The notes: a model not told the origin generated them from the sequence alone. A DNA stretch of 49,423 nucleotides from Psychromonas sp. Urea-02u-13 (GCF_002835995.1 NZ_PJBZ01000061.1:1-49423); one strand, 5' to 3'; counted from the first letter of the stretch, positions 37,582-47,882 are shown. Program-made: numbers and translations.

Positions 37582-38034
37582 GGCTCACCTCGTGTTTATT
37601 GTTGGACCCTAGGTAGACTTATACTATGTAGATGCTTGTATATAACTGATAGTGCTTTAATAATTTTTTTTGCGTGTACTTACAGCATAGACATTATTCG
37701 CTAATGCGCCTTTCTATAAACATGAAATTGATGCCTTGCGCGGTGTGTATTTGTATTTATATTTATATTTTATCGGGGGACTAAAGTTGCGAGCTGTCAA
37801 TATTGCCTTTTGCTTTGCTTCACTGGCTCTCTACGAAGTTTGTTGGGGCGATTTGAGATCGTTGTTGGTGTTTTTTTTGTTAATTTTAAAGGTAAATATG
37901 AACTGAAATAAGGTGATATTTTTTGCGATAAAGACGGTTTTTGTCCTTTTTGCGAAAATTTAGAATATAAAATGAAGAGAAGAGGCATTGGTTAATACCT
38001 CTTCTAAAATACGAAAGGGGAGCAAGCCTTGCGA
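37582..38034. other. Upstream region of yeaG and end of dcuA
   Basis: No gene is seen. On the minus strand the stretch before yeaG is AT-rich, with repeated TTTATA/TATTTA. No convincing sigma-54 or sigma-70 site was found. A hairpin AGAAGAGG/CCTCTTCT (37978-38005) lies 30 bases past the dcuA stop and probably ends that transcript. Confidence 0.45.
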
Positions 38035-39330
38035 CTAAAGCACCAGATTACCAATCATAAAGGCGATGATGACGGAAGATGTGATCGTCGCGATACCCGG
38101 TAATAAAAACGGATGGTCAAAAACATACTTTCCAATACGTGTCGAGCCGGTATCGTCCATCTCAATCGCCGCTAATAAGGTCGGGTAAGTGGGTAATACA
38201 AACAGTGCGCTCACCGCTGCAAAAGCTGCAATCGTTGCCACGGGTTCAATACCCATAGAAAGTGCCGCTGGCATCAAGGCTGCTGTCGTCGCGCCCTGTG
38301 AATAAAGTAGCATAGAGGCAAAAAACAGAACCAAGGCTAACATCCACGGGTAACTCGCTAACAACGACCCTGAAAAGTCTTTAATATCATCAATATGACC
38401 ATTCACAAAAGTAGAGCCTAACCACGCTACGCCTAATACGCAGATACACGCACACATGCCTGAGCGAAACGTCGACATTTGTGTTATTTCATTAACGTCG
38501 AGTTTGCATTTCAGCGCAATAACGCCTGCTGTTGCTAACATGATCGCCATAATCGCTTCACTGCGGCCAATGGTCGGGTTTTCAATGACACCTGAAAGCA
38601 GAATCGCATAACTGACCACCAATAAAATTGATAGCGCAAAAGCCAGTACTGAAAATTTAGCATCGCTGGTGGGTACATAATTGGCTTGCTCACGTTGTTT
38701 AATTAATCCCTGTGCAAGACGCTCTTTATAAATTGGATCATCTTCTAACGGTTTACCTAATAGCTGTGCGACAACCGCGCCAATTAATACCGCAATCAGC
38801 GTTGAAGGAATCGCAATGCTCAGCAGTTGTAAATAACTCACACCAAAAGGCTGTAACATAGCGGCAAAAGCCACCACAGCAGCAGAAATTGGCGAAGCGG
38901 TAATGGCGATTTGTGATGCCACAACCGCAATGCTCAAGGGTTTAGAAGGGCGGATGCCTTGTTCTTTGGCCACCTCTGCAATCACAGGTAACGTTGAAAA
39001 TGCCGTATGACCCGTGCCCGCAAGTAGGGTCATAAAATAGGTCACCATCGGCGCTGCAAAGGTAATATATTGTGGGTGTTTACGGAGCATTTTTTCAGAG
39101 AGGTAAACCAAATAATCAAGTCCGCCTGCGCGTTGCATGGCTGCAATGGCGGCAATCACCGACATAATGATTAAAATCACCTCAACCGGGATATATTCCA
39201 TACTGGTTTTCATACCCAGCATAGCAAGTACAATGACACCCGCGCCCCCCGCATAACCGATGCCGATACCACCGAGTCGTGCGCCGATAAAAATAAACAG
39301 TAAAACGATTGCTAGTTGTAACCAAAGCAT
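38035..39330 (-). CDS. dcuA: Anaerobic C4-dicarboxylate transporter DcuA
   Basis: The 431-residue membrane protein matches DcuA in many places: GARLGGIGIGYAGG, QIAITASPISAAVV, GVAWLGSTFV and TYPTLLAAIEMDDTGSTRIG. It exchanges fumarate, malate, aspartate and succinate. The residues favour DcuA over DcuB. AAGGAA lies upstream of the start. No FNR box is seen in the 80 bases before it. Confidence 0.93.
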   Translation of the reverse strand: MLWLQLAIVLLFIFIGARLGGIGIGYAGGAGVIVLAMLGMKTSMEYIPVEVILIIMSVIAAIAAMQRAGGLDYLVYLSEKMLRKHPQYITFAAPMVTYFMTLLAGTGHTAFSTLPVIAEVAKEQGIRPSKPLSIAVVASQIAITASPISAAVVAFAAMLQPFGVSYLQLLSIAIPSTLIAVLIGAVVAQLLGKPLEDDPIYKERLAQGLIKQREQANYVPTSDAKFSVLAFALSILLVVSYAILLSGVIENPTIGRSEAIMAIMLATAGVIALKCKLDVNEITQMSTFRSGMCACICVLGVAWLGSTFVNGHIDDIKDFSGSLLASYPWMLALVLFFASMLLYSQGATTAALMPAALSMGIEPVATIAAFAAVSALFVLPTYPTLLAAIEMDDTGSTRIGKYVFDHPFLLPGIATITSSVIIAFMIGNLVL

Positions 39331-39439
39331 TGTTATTCCTTAAAACCAAAAAAGTAGGTAGAGAGTTAATATAAATAAATAATATAGTCAGCGTTTCGCT
39401 ATAACGATATAGTGCATAAATTTAACGATGAAGTTATTT

Positions 39440-39667
39440 ATGAGTTCAATTGAGTGTCCATTCTGCCAACAAGATAATCGTTGCACGGTTAATAGCAACA
39501 GCTGTTGGTGCCAATTAACGCATGTTCCTAGCGCCTTGATTGACTTATTACCTGATGCTGTCGTTAAAAACGCAACCACTAAATCATGTATATGCGTGAC
39601 TTGTGTCGAATCTTACCAAAAAAGTCCACTCTTGTTTAAGGCTCAGATCAATGGCAAAGCCAAATAA
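39440..39667 (+). CDS. Cysteine-rich CWC protein
   Basis: The 75-residue protein has the CWC pattern: ECPFCQQDNRCTVN, SCWC, then SCICVTCVESY, about nine cysteines, likely binding metal. A start four codons earlier (39428) is possible. The stop overlaps the next gene by 17 bases. Confidence 0.7.
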   Translation: MSSIECPFCQQDNRCTVNSNSCWCQLTHVPSALIDLLPDAVVKNATTKSCICVTCVESYQKSPLLFKAQINGKAK

Positions 39668-39899
39668 AAAAGGTCCGACCAAAACAGTGGACATATTTTG
39701 CGCTAAATGTCGTACTCAACTGTTTAAATATCGCAAAGGTGGGAAAGGGGCATTAATCAAATGTTTTAAAGAACGCATTAGTGTCGATTTCACTGAGACG
39801 CCTTGTACTTGCCCAAAATGCCAAACCGTTTTTGCACGAGAAATGCTCATTCGTGGCACACCGGCATTAAAAATGATTGGTGGCAAAGTATCTTGCTAA
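39651..39899 (+). CDS. Small zinc-ribbon-like protein
   Basis: The 82-residue protein has two CxxC pairs: FCAKCRTQLFKY and CTCPKCQTVFA. It fits a zinc ribbon. The ATG at 39651 with AAGG upstream is preferred over the longer frame. It is probably co-translated with the CWC gene. Its role is unknown. Confidence 0.6.
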   Translation: MAKPNKKGPTKTVDIFCAKCRTQLFKYRKGGKGALIKCFKERISVDFTETPCTCPKCQTVFAREMLIRGTPALKMIGGKVSC

Positions 39900-39930
39900 T
39901 CAACAAGCTACGAATTTATTGTGATGCTTG

Positions 39931-39957
39931 TCACTGGTTCGAGTCCAGTAGCGGGCT
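39931..39957 (+). repeat. Third copy of the tRNA 3' fragment
   Basis: TCACTGGTTCGAGTCCAGTA followed by GCGGGC matches the T-arm and acceptor strand of the tRNA at 40070, with one change (GCGAGC to GCGGGC). There is no 5' half. It may be an old attachment-site scar or a decayed tandem tRNA. Confidence 0.6.
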
Positions 39958-40069
39958 CTGCGCATAAAAAAACAGCAAACAGAACATGAAATGCAAACTT
40001 TTATTGACAGTCTCAGGCCGATAAAGCACTATGCATCTGCTTCCACACCAAAGAAGCGTTTCAAAATTT

Positions 40070-40145
40070 GCTCGCTTAACTCAGTTGGTAGAGTGCCGCC
40101 ATGACATGGCGTAAGTCACTGGTTCGAGTCCAGTAGCGAGCACCA
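40070..40145 (+). tRNA. tRNA-Val-like (anticodon GAC)
   Basis: The 76 bases fold canonically: acceptor GCTCGCT/AGCGAGC, D-stem ACTC/GAGT, T-stem ACTGG/CCAGT with TTCGAGT loop, encoded CCA. The anticodon loop ATGACAT gives GAC (40103-40105), valine. Two oddities are A at position 32 and a C-T mismatch at the top of the anticodon stem. Confidence 0.8.
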
Positions 40146-40288
40146 TATTTTTATAAAACAGCCCACTATATGTGGGCTTTTTTATGCCAGTCATAAAGTA
40201 CGTAACCTGTCACACCAGCCTAACGATTGACGATATTTAGCAATCAGATCAACTTTATCCATTGCCACTGAGTAATTATCTTTTTGAA
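40124..40288 (+). repeat. Left direct repeat of the defence islet (attL-like)
   Basis: 165 bases, from the tRNA T-loop through its terminator to CTTTTTGAA. They recur at 48249-48412 with six substitutions and one deleted base, about 96% identity. The two copies bound an islet of about 8 kb. Confidence 0.92.
40161..40184 (+). terminator. tRNA terminator
   Basis: GCCCAC/GTGGGC stem followed by T6, 16 bases past the tRNA. Repeated with one change (GTGGGT) in the right-hand copy. Confidence 0.85.
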
Positions 40289-40437
40289 CACAATGCACTG
40301 TGTTAATTTAACGACCATATAATGATTGTTCGCTATTCATGGTTGATAACAAAAACTCAAACCAACAATCATCTAATCCGATTCCATAAAGCATGCTTTA
40401 AAAATATTCTTGATAAAAAATAATACAAGGCTGTCCC

Positions 40438-40653
40438 ATGTCTCACTGGACTCCATCTGGCTTGGCAGAGGACAGTAGCATATTCAAATTTGTTGGTTAT
40501 CTAAATATAAATGTATTGCGATTTGTTGATAATAATGATCCATATTTAGGTGGTAATGAATGGGTTTTAACTGATGAAGGGCAACGAATAATAGCTGAAC
40601 AAAAATTAGCCTTTGAAAAACAGGTTGAAGAGTTAAAACAACAGCAAAATTAA
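40438..40653 (+). CDS. Small hypothetical protein in the islet
   Basis: The 71-residue protein begins MSHWTPSGLAEDSSIFKFVG and ends in a Gln/Lys/Glu helix. It is not recognised. AAGG lies 9 bases before the start. It lies 310 bases before the large STAND gene in the same direction and may or may not belong to the system. Confidence 0.45.
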   Translation: MSHWTPSGLAEDSSIFKFVGYLNINVLRFVDNNDPYLGGNEWVLTDEGQRIIAEQKLAFEKQVEELKQQQN

Positions 40654-40966
40654 AATGTAAGTGAAAGAATTTAAGCTGTGTTAGGGCTCTCTAGCTCAAT
40701 GTAGGATAACACCAAAAGATACTGATCTCAGACGTTTCCTTGAATACGAAGTATGGCTAAAATTAGTTACTCAGTACATTAAAACTACAGTCAAAAGTAA
40801 TTTTTAAGCCATAAAGGCGTGCATATCGCCTTAGAAGAATTTACTCTGTTTATCTGTAAACCTTCTCAATATTTCTTAATCTTAACACTCATTCAATTAA
40901 TGTTGTTTTTGAATTAATTACCCTTAATATATTCTCTTTAAATAAAAATAAAAAGGAAGTGCGGTT
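40654..40966. other. Upstream region of the STAND gene
   Basis: No gene is seen. The last 100 bases are very AT-rich, with AAGGAAG before the large gene's ATG. No clear promoter boxes are found. Confidence 0.4.
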
Positions 40967-43900
40967 ATGGACAAAAACTCTGACCTGATTCATTACTCAA
41001 GAGCAGGTGATATTTTTCATTATCGCTGGGCAGTTAAGAGGTGTTTAAAGCTACTAGAATTCAATACTGCTTTACAAAATATCACGATTGAGGGGTCGCA
41101 AGAGTCAAAACTTTCTGGTGAATGTGTTGTGGATCTAGCCGAATATCGTAAGTCTGAAAAAGGTGAAAGGTCTGTAGAATATTTCCAGCTAAAGCATTCT
41201 ACTGTAAGAGCTGACCAACCTTTCACATTATCTACCCTCAAAGATACTATCGTAGGTTTTGCAAAGCGTTTTTCTTCTTTAGATAGCTCAGGCATAAATT
41301 TTAAGAGTGTTAAACTAACTGTCCTAACTAATCGCTTAATTTCAGAAAATTTTAAGATATACATCAGCAAAATAGCTAATGGTGAAAAAGCCCCTGTTGG
41401 CTTCACAAATAATCTTGAAGAATATACAGAGCTAAAAGGGAAAAAACTTAAACAGTTTTGCAAATGCTTGAACTTGTGTGACTCAGAAGGTAATTACGAC
41501 GAGCAAAAGTACGATATCCACAAAGAATTAGCTAAGTTATCGGTTTCAAAAAACATTCTAGATAGAGAGAAACTATTAGTAGCCAAAGTTTGGGAAAAAA
41601 TAGAGCCGGGTAAATCAAATATAATCAAGCGTGAAGATATGCTGGAAGCATTCGATGTAACAAGCTTCGATGATTTTTTTCCTGCTCCACCATTATTCGA
41701 GCCAATAGAAAGCTACATCCCTAGAGATGAACAAACAAGTATTGTTACGTCAATCAAGTCAGCTAAAACTCATACGATTATCACTGCCAATGGCGGTGTT
41801 GGTAAATCTGTTTTAACCAGTAACCTCTATGCAGAATTTAATGAACCATCAATTGTAATAGCATATGACTGTTTTGGTAATGGAAGTTATCGTAGAACAA
41901 GTGCTAAACGACATGAATCTAAATATGCTCTCACTCAAGTCATCAACATGCTCGCTAAAGAAGGATTATGTGATCAAATTATCCCTACTAGAAATGAGCC
42001 TGATGAACACTGGATAAAGGCCTTTTTAGGTAGGATTAGAGAAGTTTGTAAGGTTATTACTTCTCAAGATGAAACAGGTCTATTGGTACTAATATTTGAT
42101 GCTGCGGACAATGCTGAAATGGCAGCAGAAGAGCAAGGAAGTACATGCTTCATTAACCAACTTTTAAAAGAGAATGTGCCTGATAATTGCCGATTAGTAT
42201 TTACCTGTAGACCTGAAAGACTAGAACTCCTCGATCCTCCTGAAATGATTAGACCAATACAGTTATCTCCATTTTCAAATGAGGAAGCACTTGCCAGTTT
42301 AAAAACTAAATATCGAGTAGCAACCATAGAGCAAGCTATTGAGTTTAATCGCTTAACAGGTGGGAATCCGCGAGTACAATCCAATGCATTGTCATTAAAA
42401 ATACCGTCCTTGAATAAACTTTTACTTTCTTTTGACTCTAAAATATTAACTGTTGAAGACTTAATTGAAAGGCAATTAAAGGAATCAATAACCAGAATTA
42501 AAGATGAGTTTCCAAAAAACTACAGGGAGAGTATAGATAATATTTGTACAGGGTTGGCAGTATTACCACCATTTGTGCCTATAGCCGTTTTAGCAAAGGC
42601 TGCGAATGTGTCTGCGGATTCAGTAAAAAGTTTTATAGCTGATTTAGGACACCCTCTATGGCAAATTGATGACACAGTTCAATTTAGAGATGAGCCAACC
42701 GAAAAGTGGTTTCAAGACCATTACTCTGCAACGCCCGAAAAAATATATTCATTTACTAACACCATTAAGCCATTAGCTACAGAGTTTCCGTATGTTTCTG
42801 AATCACTCCCCTTACTATTATTAAAAGCAGAGCAGTTAGATGAGTTAGTAGAACTAGCACTATCTGACAACTATCTCCCTTCAATCAGCACCTTTGATGA
42901 TAATCAGGTGAGAGTACAAAGATTACAGTACGCATTTAAAGCTGCTCTAAAAGCAAACAGGTTATATGAAGCGGTAAAATTAGCACTTATTGCAGGAGAA
43001 GAAATTGCAGGAAACGACCGTCAAATCGATATTTTAACTAATAACATTGACCTAGCCTCTTCATTTCTGTCATCTGGGCGCATACAAGAACTAGCCCACA
43101 GGAGAGAGTTGAGTGGTAATTGGGACGGTTCTGAAACCGTATTTTCAGCATCTTTATTGTCAAGTTTATCGGGTATGAAAGGAGAAGCTTATAGTTATTA
43201 TAGATCAGCAAAGCACTGGCTTTATCGCTACTTTCAAAAGCGTGATGAGGCAAGAGATGAGGAAGAAAGGTTTAATGAAAAGCTACAGGATATTGAAATT
43301 ATAGAACTAGCCTTCGCTCAATATAGAATAAATGGCTGGGAAAAGTGTGCTGATTTCTTACTATCGTGGAAACCACCGTCATGTGTTTTTAGAATTACTT
43401 CCGATTTTGTTGAAAGGCTTGTTGATGCAGGTGAATTTGAAGATATTGATCTGATGGCTACTTATGGAAAAAGTAACTCTAGTTTTATTTTAGCGATCAC
43501 TTCAGAATTGATGAAAGTTGGTAAAATACCACCCAAATTTTGTTTAACTCGATGCCTTAATCAAATTATTAATCCAAAGTCTAGATTGGATAAATCCGAT
43601 GATTTTCATGAGACTGGATATACAGTAGAGGCTTATTTATTATTTTTTGAAGCCTGTTTAATTCATCAGTTACCTTTAGCCAATATAAGAAGGGGTCTTA
43701 ATTATTATTACCACTTCCCTAGCCTTTATCGTGTTGTGGATGACCATCAATACAAAGGAGCTAGAGAGAATCTTCTTCGCTACTTGTCTATTCAAGCGGC
43801 AATCAAAAATGACTTTGAGTTAATTTTTGAAAATTATGTCCCTGCTAGCTGGAGAAGTAAAAAGGACTCCTATGATGATAGGCGAAAACTAGAAAGGGCT

Positions 43901-46900
43901 AAAGAGTTAGTTGGCAAGCTTTTACCTTGGTATATGGTAAAAGCAAAAGTGCTTTCTGGTATAGAGTTAGACTTAAAAAAAGAGCACGAAACAGCCCATA
44001 GTTTATCTCCAAAAAAGGGAGGCTACTCATATCGCGAATATGACCCAATTCCTTCTGAAATTATAAAGGCAAAATTTCAAAATATTCTGTTTTGTAACTC
44101 TAATTTCTCAGAAGAAATAGATCTGTTTACTGAAAATTATAACGAGAGTAACCTCAAAGTATCTTTCGTTGATGACTTCTATTTTCTAAGGGCAAGTTGT
44201 AGAACAGAAAAATTGCTCGAACTTAGTGATTCAATAGAAGAGCATTGTTTTTCATCTTTAAAAAAATATGACCACGACGAGTCTCCAGAGTCGCGTTCAG
44301 AACACTTTATTAAGTTATCAAGGGCTGTTTTTTGTATTAGTAAAGAAGATGCCGCCTCTTATTTTGACGAAGCACTAAGCAAAGCTTCAAACTTTGGTCA
44401 AGAAGGAGTTATTCGCTGGGAAGCATTAACTTCAATTGCTAAACGTAGCGCGCAGAATGGGGATAAAAATCCAGAGCTTGCACATCGGTATATGAGATGT
44501 GCAGAAATGATTGGTGATTCAGTTTATAAAGAAAAATACTGGGATCGCAATGATACTATTTCGACCTGCTTTCAACTTTCGCCAGAATCGGCGTTCCCCA
44601 TATCAAACAGGTGGAAGGATAGATCTGTTGGTTGGAGTGAAAGGCTAATGTATCCTTTAGCGCATAGCGCAATAGACTCAAATTATACAACATCAGCTTC
44701 TTTATGGGCGTTATCATCATTCTCTTGGGAATATGGACTTAGTGAATTTCTAAGCAAATGCCTTGCCAAAGAGCCTTCTAAATTAAATCAGCAAAGAATG
44801 CTAGATCGCTATATCCGAGAATTGAGAGTTCAAGGTTATTACGGTGATAAGTGGATAAAAATTCAAAAATTAGCAATTAAGCACGAGTTAGAGTGCATTA
44901 CTGTAGAAGAAATTAAACAGCTTGTAGTTCCTTTATTGTCTGGAAATTCAGGATCGTTAACTGGGAACTCAATAGAACCGGAAACACAAGAATACCCGTG
45001 GGATAAACTTTATGGGCAATTTTACTTATTGACTGATGCTGGTTTTAGTGACGCATTTCAATTTTATGAAAGCCAAGGTTGCCCAAGGGAGTCAGAGAAA
45101 TTTTGGCAAGGCTGCTTTAAAAAAATAACGTCAAGAAAGCTTAGTTCATTCTTAAATATAATTAGCCAGTCAGAAAAACTTGACTATTATGATTTGCATT
45201 ATGCGTTTAAAGGGATCCCTGAGAGTTGGAAGAACAAAGTTTCTGTGAAAAATTCTTGGAATATTGCGGTCAAGTATATTGCTTCTAGATTTCCTCAGAG
45301 GTTCACAGAAACATATGAAAGAGACTATTTGATAGGAGGTTTCATACTAAACGAAAATACTAACTCCGCGATTAAAGAAGGTGTTATTAAGGGGCTATCC
45401 AACTCAGTTGATATCGAGTCAGCTAGAGCCTTGTTTAGCTTTGCTCATTATAGTGCAAGTAATTTAACTATAACAGAAGCCCAAGATTTGATTGACTATG
45501 GTTTATCTAGGCTTGAAGAATTTCTTGATGAAGATTATGCCGATGGGTGCTGGAACGAACAAAGTCACTTACCCAAAGATCTTCCCCATGCAATTGCCAG
45601 TTATATCTACGCTAACCTGGGTTCGCCTCATGCTGAAGAACGATGGCGAGCTGTGCATGCAGTAACTCGGCTGTATAACCTTAATTGCCAAAACGAAATC
45701 AACTTGTTGATAGAGTGTTACAGCAAAGGGCTACCTCAATCATATATACCAACAAAATATGAGTTTTATGATTTACATGCAAAACAGTATTTACTTGTTG
45801 CACTGACGCGCTGTGCTAACGAGTGTCCAGAACTTTTGGTTAATAATAAAGGCTTGTTTGCCACTATCGCATTAAATAAAGATCAAGGTATATTGTTTCA
45901 ATATTACGCAAAGAAAATATGCTTATTGCTACAACAATACAGTCCAGATTGTTTTGAAAAGCCTACGTTTGATAAGATTGAAAATGCTTGCGTAACTCAA
46001 TACCCAACTATCAACGAAAAGCAATACAGTTATCAAACAGATACGCCTTGGCATAAGGCTGATACATTAGGTGTACTGCCTGAAGTATGGTTTGCACATG
46101 ACTTTGATAGCCATTGGTTTGAACCTCTAGGTAGAGTGTTTGGTGTTAGTAGTTCACAAATTCAAGATCTAGCAAAAAACATATTGAGTAACCGCTGGCG
46201 GATTGAAGTGGAATCTTCTCATTTGGAAGACTCAAGATCGGAACTTTGGAGGGGACGAAGAAATTCACAGGATACGTTTCATTCTCATTACAGCTACCCT
46301 AGTATTGATGACTATTCATTTTACATTTCATATCATTTGTTGCTTGAAGTTGCATCTCAATTACTAGAGTCCATGCCCGTGATGCACGACGAAGATGATG
46401 ATGATGTAAACTGTTGGGAGGAGTGGCTAAATAGTCACTTGATTCTCAATAAAGATAACCTGCTATTATCTGAACTTAGAGATCCTATCCCTATTGGAAA
46501 ATCAGACTGGGTGAGCGCAGAACACCATGAGGACTGGCAATGGCAAATCTCGGAAACAGATTTCATCAATCATTTAGTTGTGCAAAATAATTCAACCACT
46601 TGGCTTCACACTGAAGGGAGTTGGGACGAATATAAAGATGGCAGGAATGAGCATGTCTCATTTTCTAGTGTTTTAGTTCCCAAGGAGTTAAGTCAGTCAT
46701 TACTGCTCACAAGTATCAACTTTGATAACCATATGCATGAATGTTATTTGTATAGTTATTGTGAATCAGATTATGGTCACCGAAACAGTGAAAATTTCCA
46801 ATGCAAAGAATGGCTGGTTCGAGAAGGTGAAAATAACGATATAGAATCAAGTGACCCGTATGTCGGTACAATATACGCACAACCTTATAAACTAAAGAAA

Positions 46901-47254
46901 GGTGTGATAGAGCCAATTTCTGTAAATTGTAGTGCAGATCAAAAAACCTTTAGTTTGTCATCTGACAATAGCATTTGCTTCAAGAATAAATACTGGAGTG
47001 AAGACAAGCCTAGTGAGTCAGATTCATACGTTAGCTCAGGTAAGCCTGCTTTAGCATCCCTTAAATTTTTAAAACTCATTTGTGACGAGCTTAATGTAGA
47101 AATTGCTATACAAATAAACATTAAGCGCACTTTCACTGGTTCAAATAGGAATAAAGATGACAAACTCGGATACATACCAAGATACAGTAAAACCTTCATC
47201 TTATCTGGCGATGGAAAACTTAGAGACACAAGAAAGAGTTATCAGCTTAGGTAA
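40967..47254 (+). CDS. Giant Cap4-like nuclease / STAND NTPase (Avs, closest to Avs3A)
   Basis: The protein has 2095 residues. Residues 1-230 look like a Cap4/DUF4297 PD-(D/E)xK nuclease: D56 in ECVVDLAEY and Q74-x-K76 in YFQLKHS. Residues 265-450 form a STAND NTPase: Walker A ANGGVGKS (274-281), Walker B LLVLIFDAAD (372-381) and sensor TCRPERL. The remaining 1500 residues are mostly helical, as expected for a TPR-like sensor. In known Avs proteins this part binds phage terminase or portal and switches on the nuclease. It overlaps its small partner gene by 44 bases. That it is type III rather than type II is inferred from length and the partner. Confidence 0.82.
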   Translation: MDKNSDLIHYSRAGDIFHYRWAVKRCLKLLEFNTALQNITIEGSQESKLSGECVVDLAEYRKSEKGERSVEYFQLKHSTVRADQPFTLSTLKDTIVGFAKRFSSLDSSGINFKSVKLTVLTNRLISENFKIYISKIANGEKAPVGFTNNLEEYTELKGKKLKQFCKCLNLCDSEGNYDEQKYDIHKELAKLSVSKNILDREKLLVAKVWEKIEPGKSNIIKREDMLEAFDVTSFDDFFPAPPLFEPIESYIPRDEQTSIVTSIKSAKTHTIITANGGVGKSVLTSNLYAEFNEPSIVIAYDCFGNGSYRRTSAKRHESKYALTQVINMLAKEGLCDQIIPTRNEPDEHWIKAFLGRIREVCKVITSQDETGLLVLIFDAADNAEMAAEEQGSTCFINQLLKENVPDNCRLVFTCRPERLELLDPPEMIRPIQLSPFSNEEALASLKTKYRVATIEQAIEFNRLTGGNPRVQSNALSLKIPSLNKLLLSFDSKILTVEDLIERQLKESITRIKDEFPKNYRESIDNICTGLAVLPPFVPIAVLAKAANVSADSVKSFIADLGHPLWQIDDTVQFRDEPTEKWFQDHYSATPEKIYSFTNTIKPLATEFPYVSESLPLLLLKAEQLDELVELALSDNYLPSISTFDDNQVRVQRLQYAFKAALKANRLYEAVKLALIAGEEIAGNDRQIDILTNNIDLASSFLSSGRIQELAHRRELSGNWDGSETVFSASLLSSLSGMKGEAYSYYRSAKHWLYRYFQKRDEARDEEERFNEKLQDIEIIELAFAQYRINGWEKCADFLLSWKPPSCVFRITSDFVERLVDAGEFEDIDLMATYGKSNSSFILAITSELMKVGKIPPKFCLTRCLNQIINPKSRLDKSDDFHETGYTVEAYLLFFEACLIHQLPLANIRRGLNYYYHFPSLYRVVDDHQYKGARENLLRYLSIQAAIKNDFELIFENYVPASWRSKKDSYDDRRKLERAKELVGKLLPWYMVKAKVLSGIELDLKKEHETAHSLSPKKGGYSYREYDPIPSEIIKAKFQNILFCNSNFSEEIDLFTENYNESNLKVSFVDDFYFLRASCRTEKLLELSDSIEEHCFSSLKKYDHDESPESRSEHFIKLSRAVFCISKEDAASYFDEALSKASNFGQEGVIRWEALTSIAKRSAQNGDKNPELAHRYMRCAEMIGDSVYKEKYWDRNDTISTCFQLSPESAFPISNRWKDRSVGWSERLMYPLAHSAIDSNYTTSASLWALSSFSWEYGLSEFLSKCLAKEPSKLNQQRMLDRYIRELRVQGYYGDKWIKIQKLAIKHELECITVEEIKQLVVPLLSGNSGSLTGNSIEPETQEYPWDKLYGQFYLLTDAGFSDAFQFYESQGCPRESEKFWQGCFKKITSRKLSSFLNIISQSEKLDYYDLHYAFKGIPESWKNKVSVKNSWNIAVKYIASRFPQRFTETYERDYLIGGFILNENTNSAIKEGVIKGLSNSVDIESARALFSFAHYSASNLTITEAQDLIDYGLSRLEEFLDEDYADGCWNEQSHLPKDLPHAIASYIYANLGSPHAEERWRAVHAVTRLYNLNCQNEINLLIECYSKGLPQSYIPTKYEFYDLHAKQYLLVALTRCANECPELLVNNKGLFATIALNKDQGILFQYYAKKICLLLQQYSPDCFEKPTFDKIENACVTQYPTINEKQYSYQTDTPWHKADTLGVLPEVWFAHDFDSHWFEPLGRVFGVSSSQIQDLAKNILSNRWRIEVESSHLEDSRSELWRGRRNSQDTFHSHYSYPSIDDYSFYISYHLLLEVASQLLESMPVMHDEDDDDVNCWEEWLNSHLILNKDNLLLSELRDPIPIGKSDWVSAEHHEDWQWQISETDFINHLVVQNNSTTWLHTEGSWDEYKDGRNEHVSFSSVLVPKELSQSLLLTSINFDNHMHECYLYSYCESDYGHRNSENFQCKEWLVREGENNDIESSDPYVGTIYAQPYKLKKGVIEPISVNCSADQKTFSLSSDNSICFKNKYWSEDKPSESDSYVSSGKPALASLKFLKLICDELNVEIAIQINIKRTFTGSNRNKDDKLGYIPRYSKTFILSGDGKLRDTRKSYQLR

Positions 47255-47882
47255 AAAGTTGCTTGCTAGCTTAAAAAAAGATGAAGCTGATGAAATCACG
47301 TCTTGGATGATTAACTATTTAGCAGAAAAAATTGATTTAGCTGAAAGTGGCTCAGAGGAAGCTAAAAATAGTTGTATTGATGTCATTTTAAAACTTTGGG
47401 AAAGGAGGGCTACGCTTCCTAATGGTACTAGGCCATTTGAAAATTTTGAACCTATATTTAAGGCTTTATATTCGCTTAGCCCTGAAGCAGTGAATCCACG
47501 TTACTTCTCAAATTTCTCTGATGAACAAGGAAATGAAACAGAGGGAGAGTTAGCTTCTTTAATTGAGTTGGGTAAAAACCTTGATGTGGCGGCTAGAACT
47601 TTAATCTCTTTTATATTTGAAAAAGCTGTTGAAACCGCTACTGACAAAGATACAGTCGCATGGCTTCAAAGTATTTCTAAAACTGTAAGCTCTAGTGAAT
47701 ATGAGTTTATCATTAGGCATACTGAGGTTAGTTCTCCGAGTGCAGCGGAACAAAGAGTCAATAAGTTAAAAAGTAGAATTACTCAATTAAAAACTTTTGA
47801 ACATATAAGTAAGAGCATTCGACAAGGGTTTAAAGAAGAGTTAAAGGTTTTAAAAAAGAAAGGTGACTCACAATCGTTGTGA
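47211..47882 (+). CDS. Partner protein of the STAND nuclease (Avs3B-like position)
   Basis: The 223-residue protein is helical and acidic in its first half and basic at the end (FKEELKVLKKKG). No catalytic motif is seen. The ATG at 47211 lies inside the end of the large gene; an upstream ATG at 47157 is possible. Overlap shows tight co-expression. Type III AVAST systems have a second small gene (Avs3B) in this place; whether this is a homologue needs a profile search. Confidence 0.6.
   Translation: MENLETQERVISLGKKLLASLKKDEADEITSWMINYLAEKIDLAESGSEEAKNSCIDVILKLWERRATLPNGTRPFENFEPIFKALYSLSPEAVNPRYFSNFSDEQGNETEGELASLIELGKNLDVAARTLISFIFEKAVETATDKDTVAWLQSISKTVSSSEYEFIIRHTEVSSPSAAEQRVNKLKSRITQLKTFEHISKSIRQGFKEELKVLKKKGDSQSL

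Noticed and set aside
39901-40069. A complete second tRNA before tRNA-Val
   Set aside because: Only the T-arm and acceptor strand are present; no D-arm or anticodon arm can be folded.
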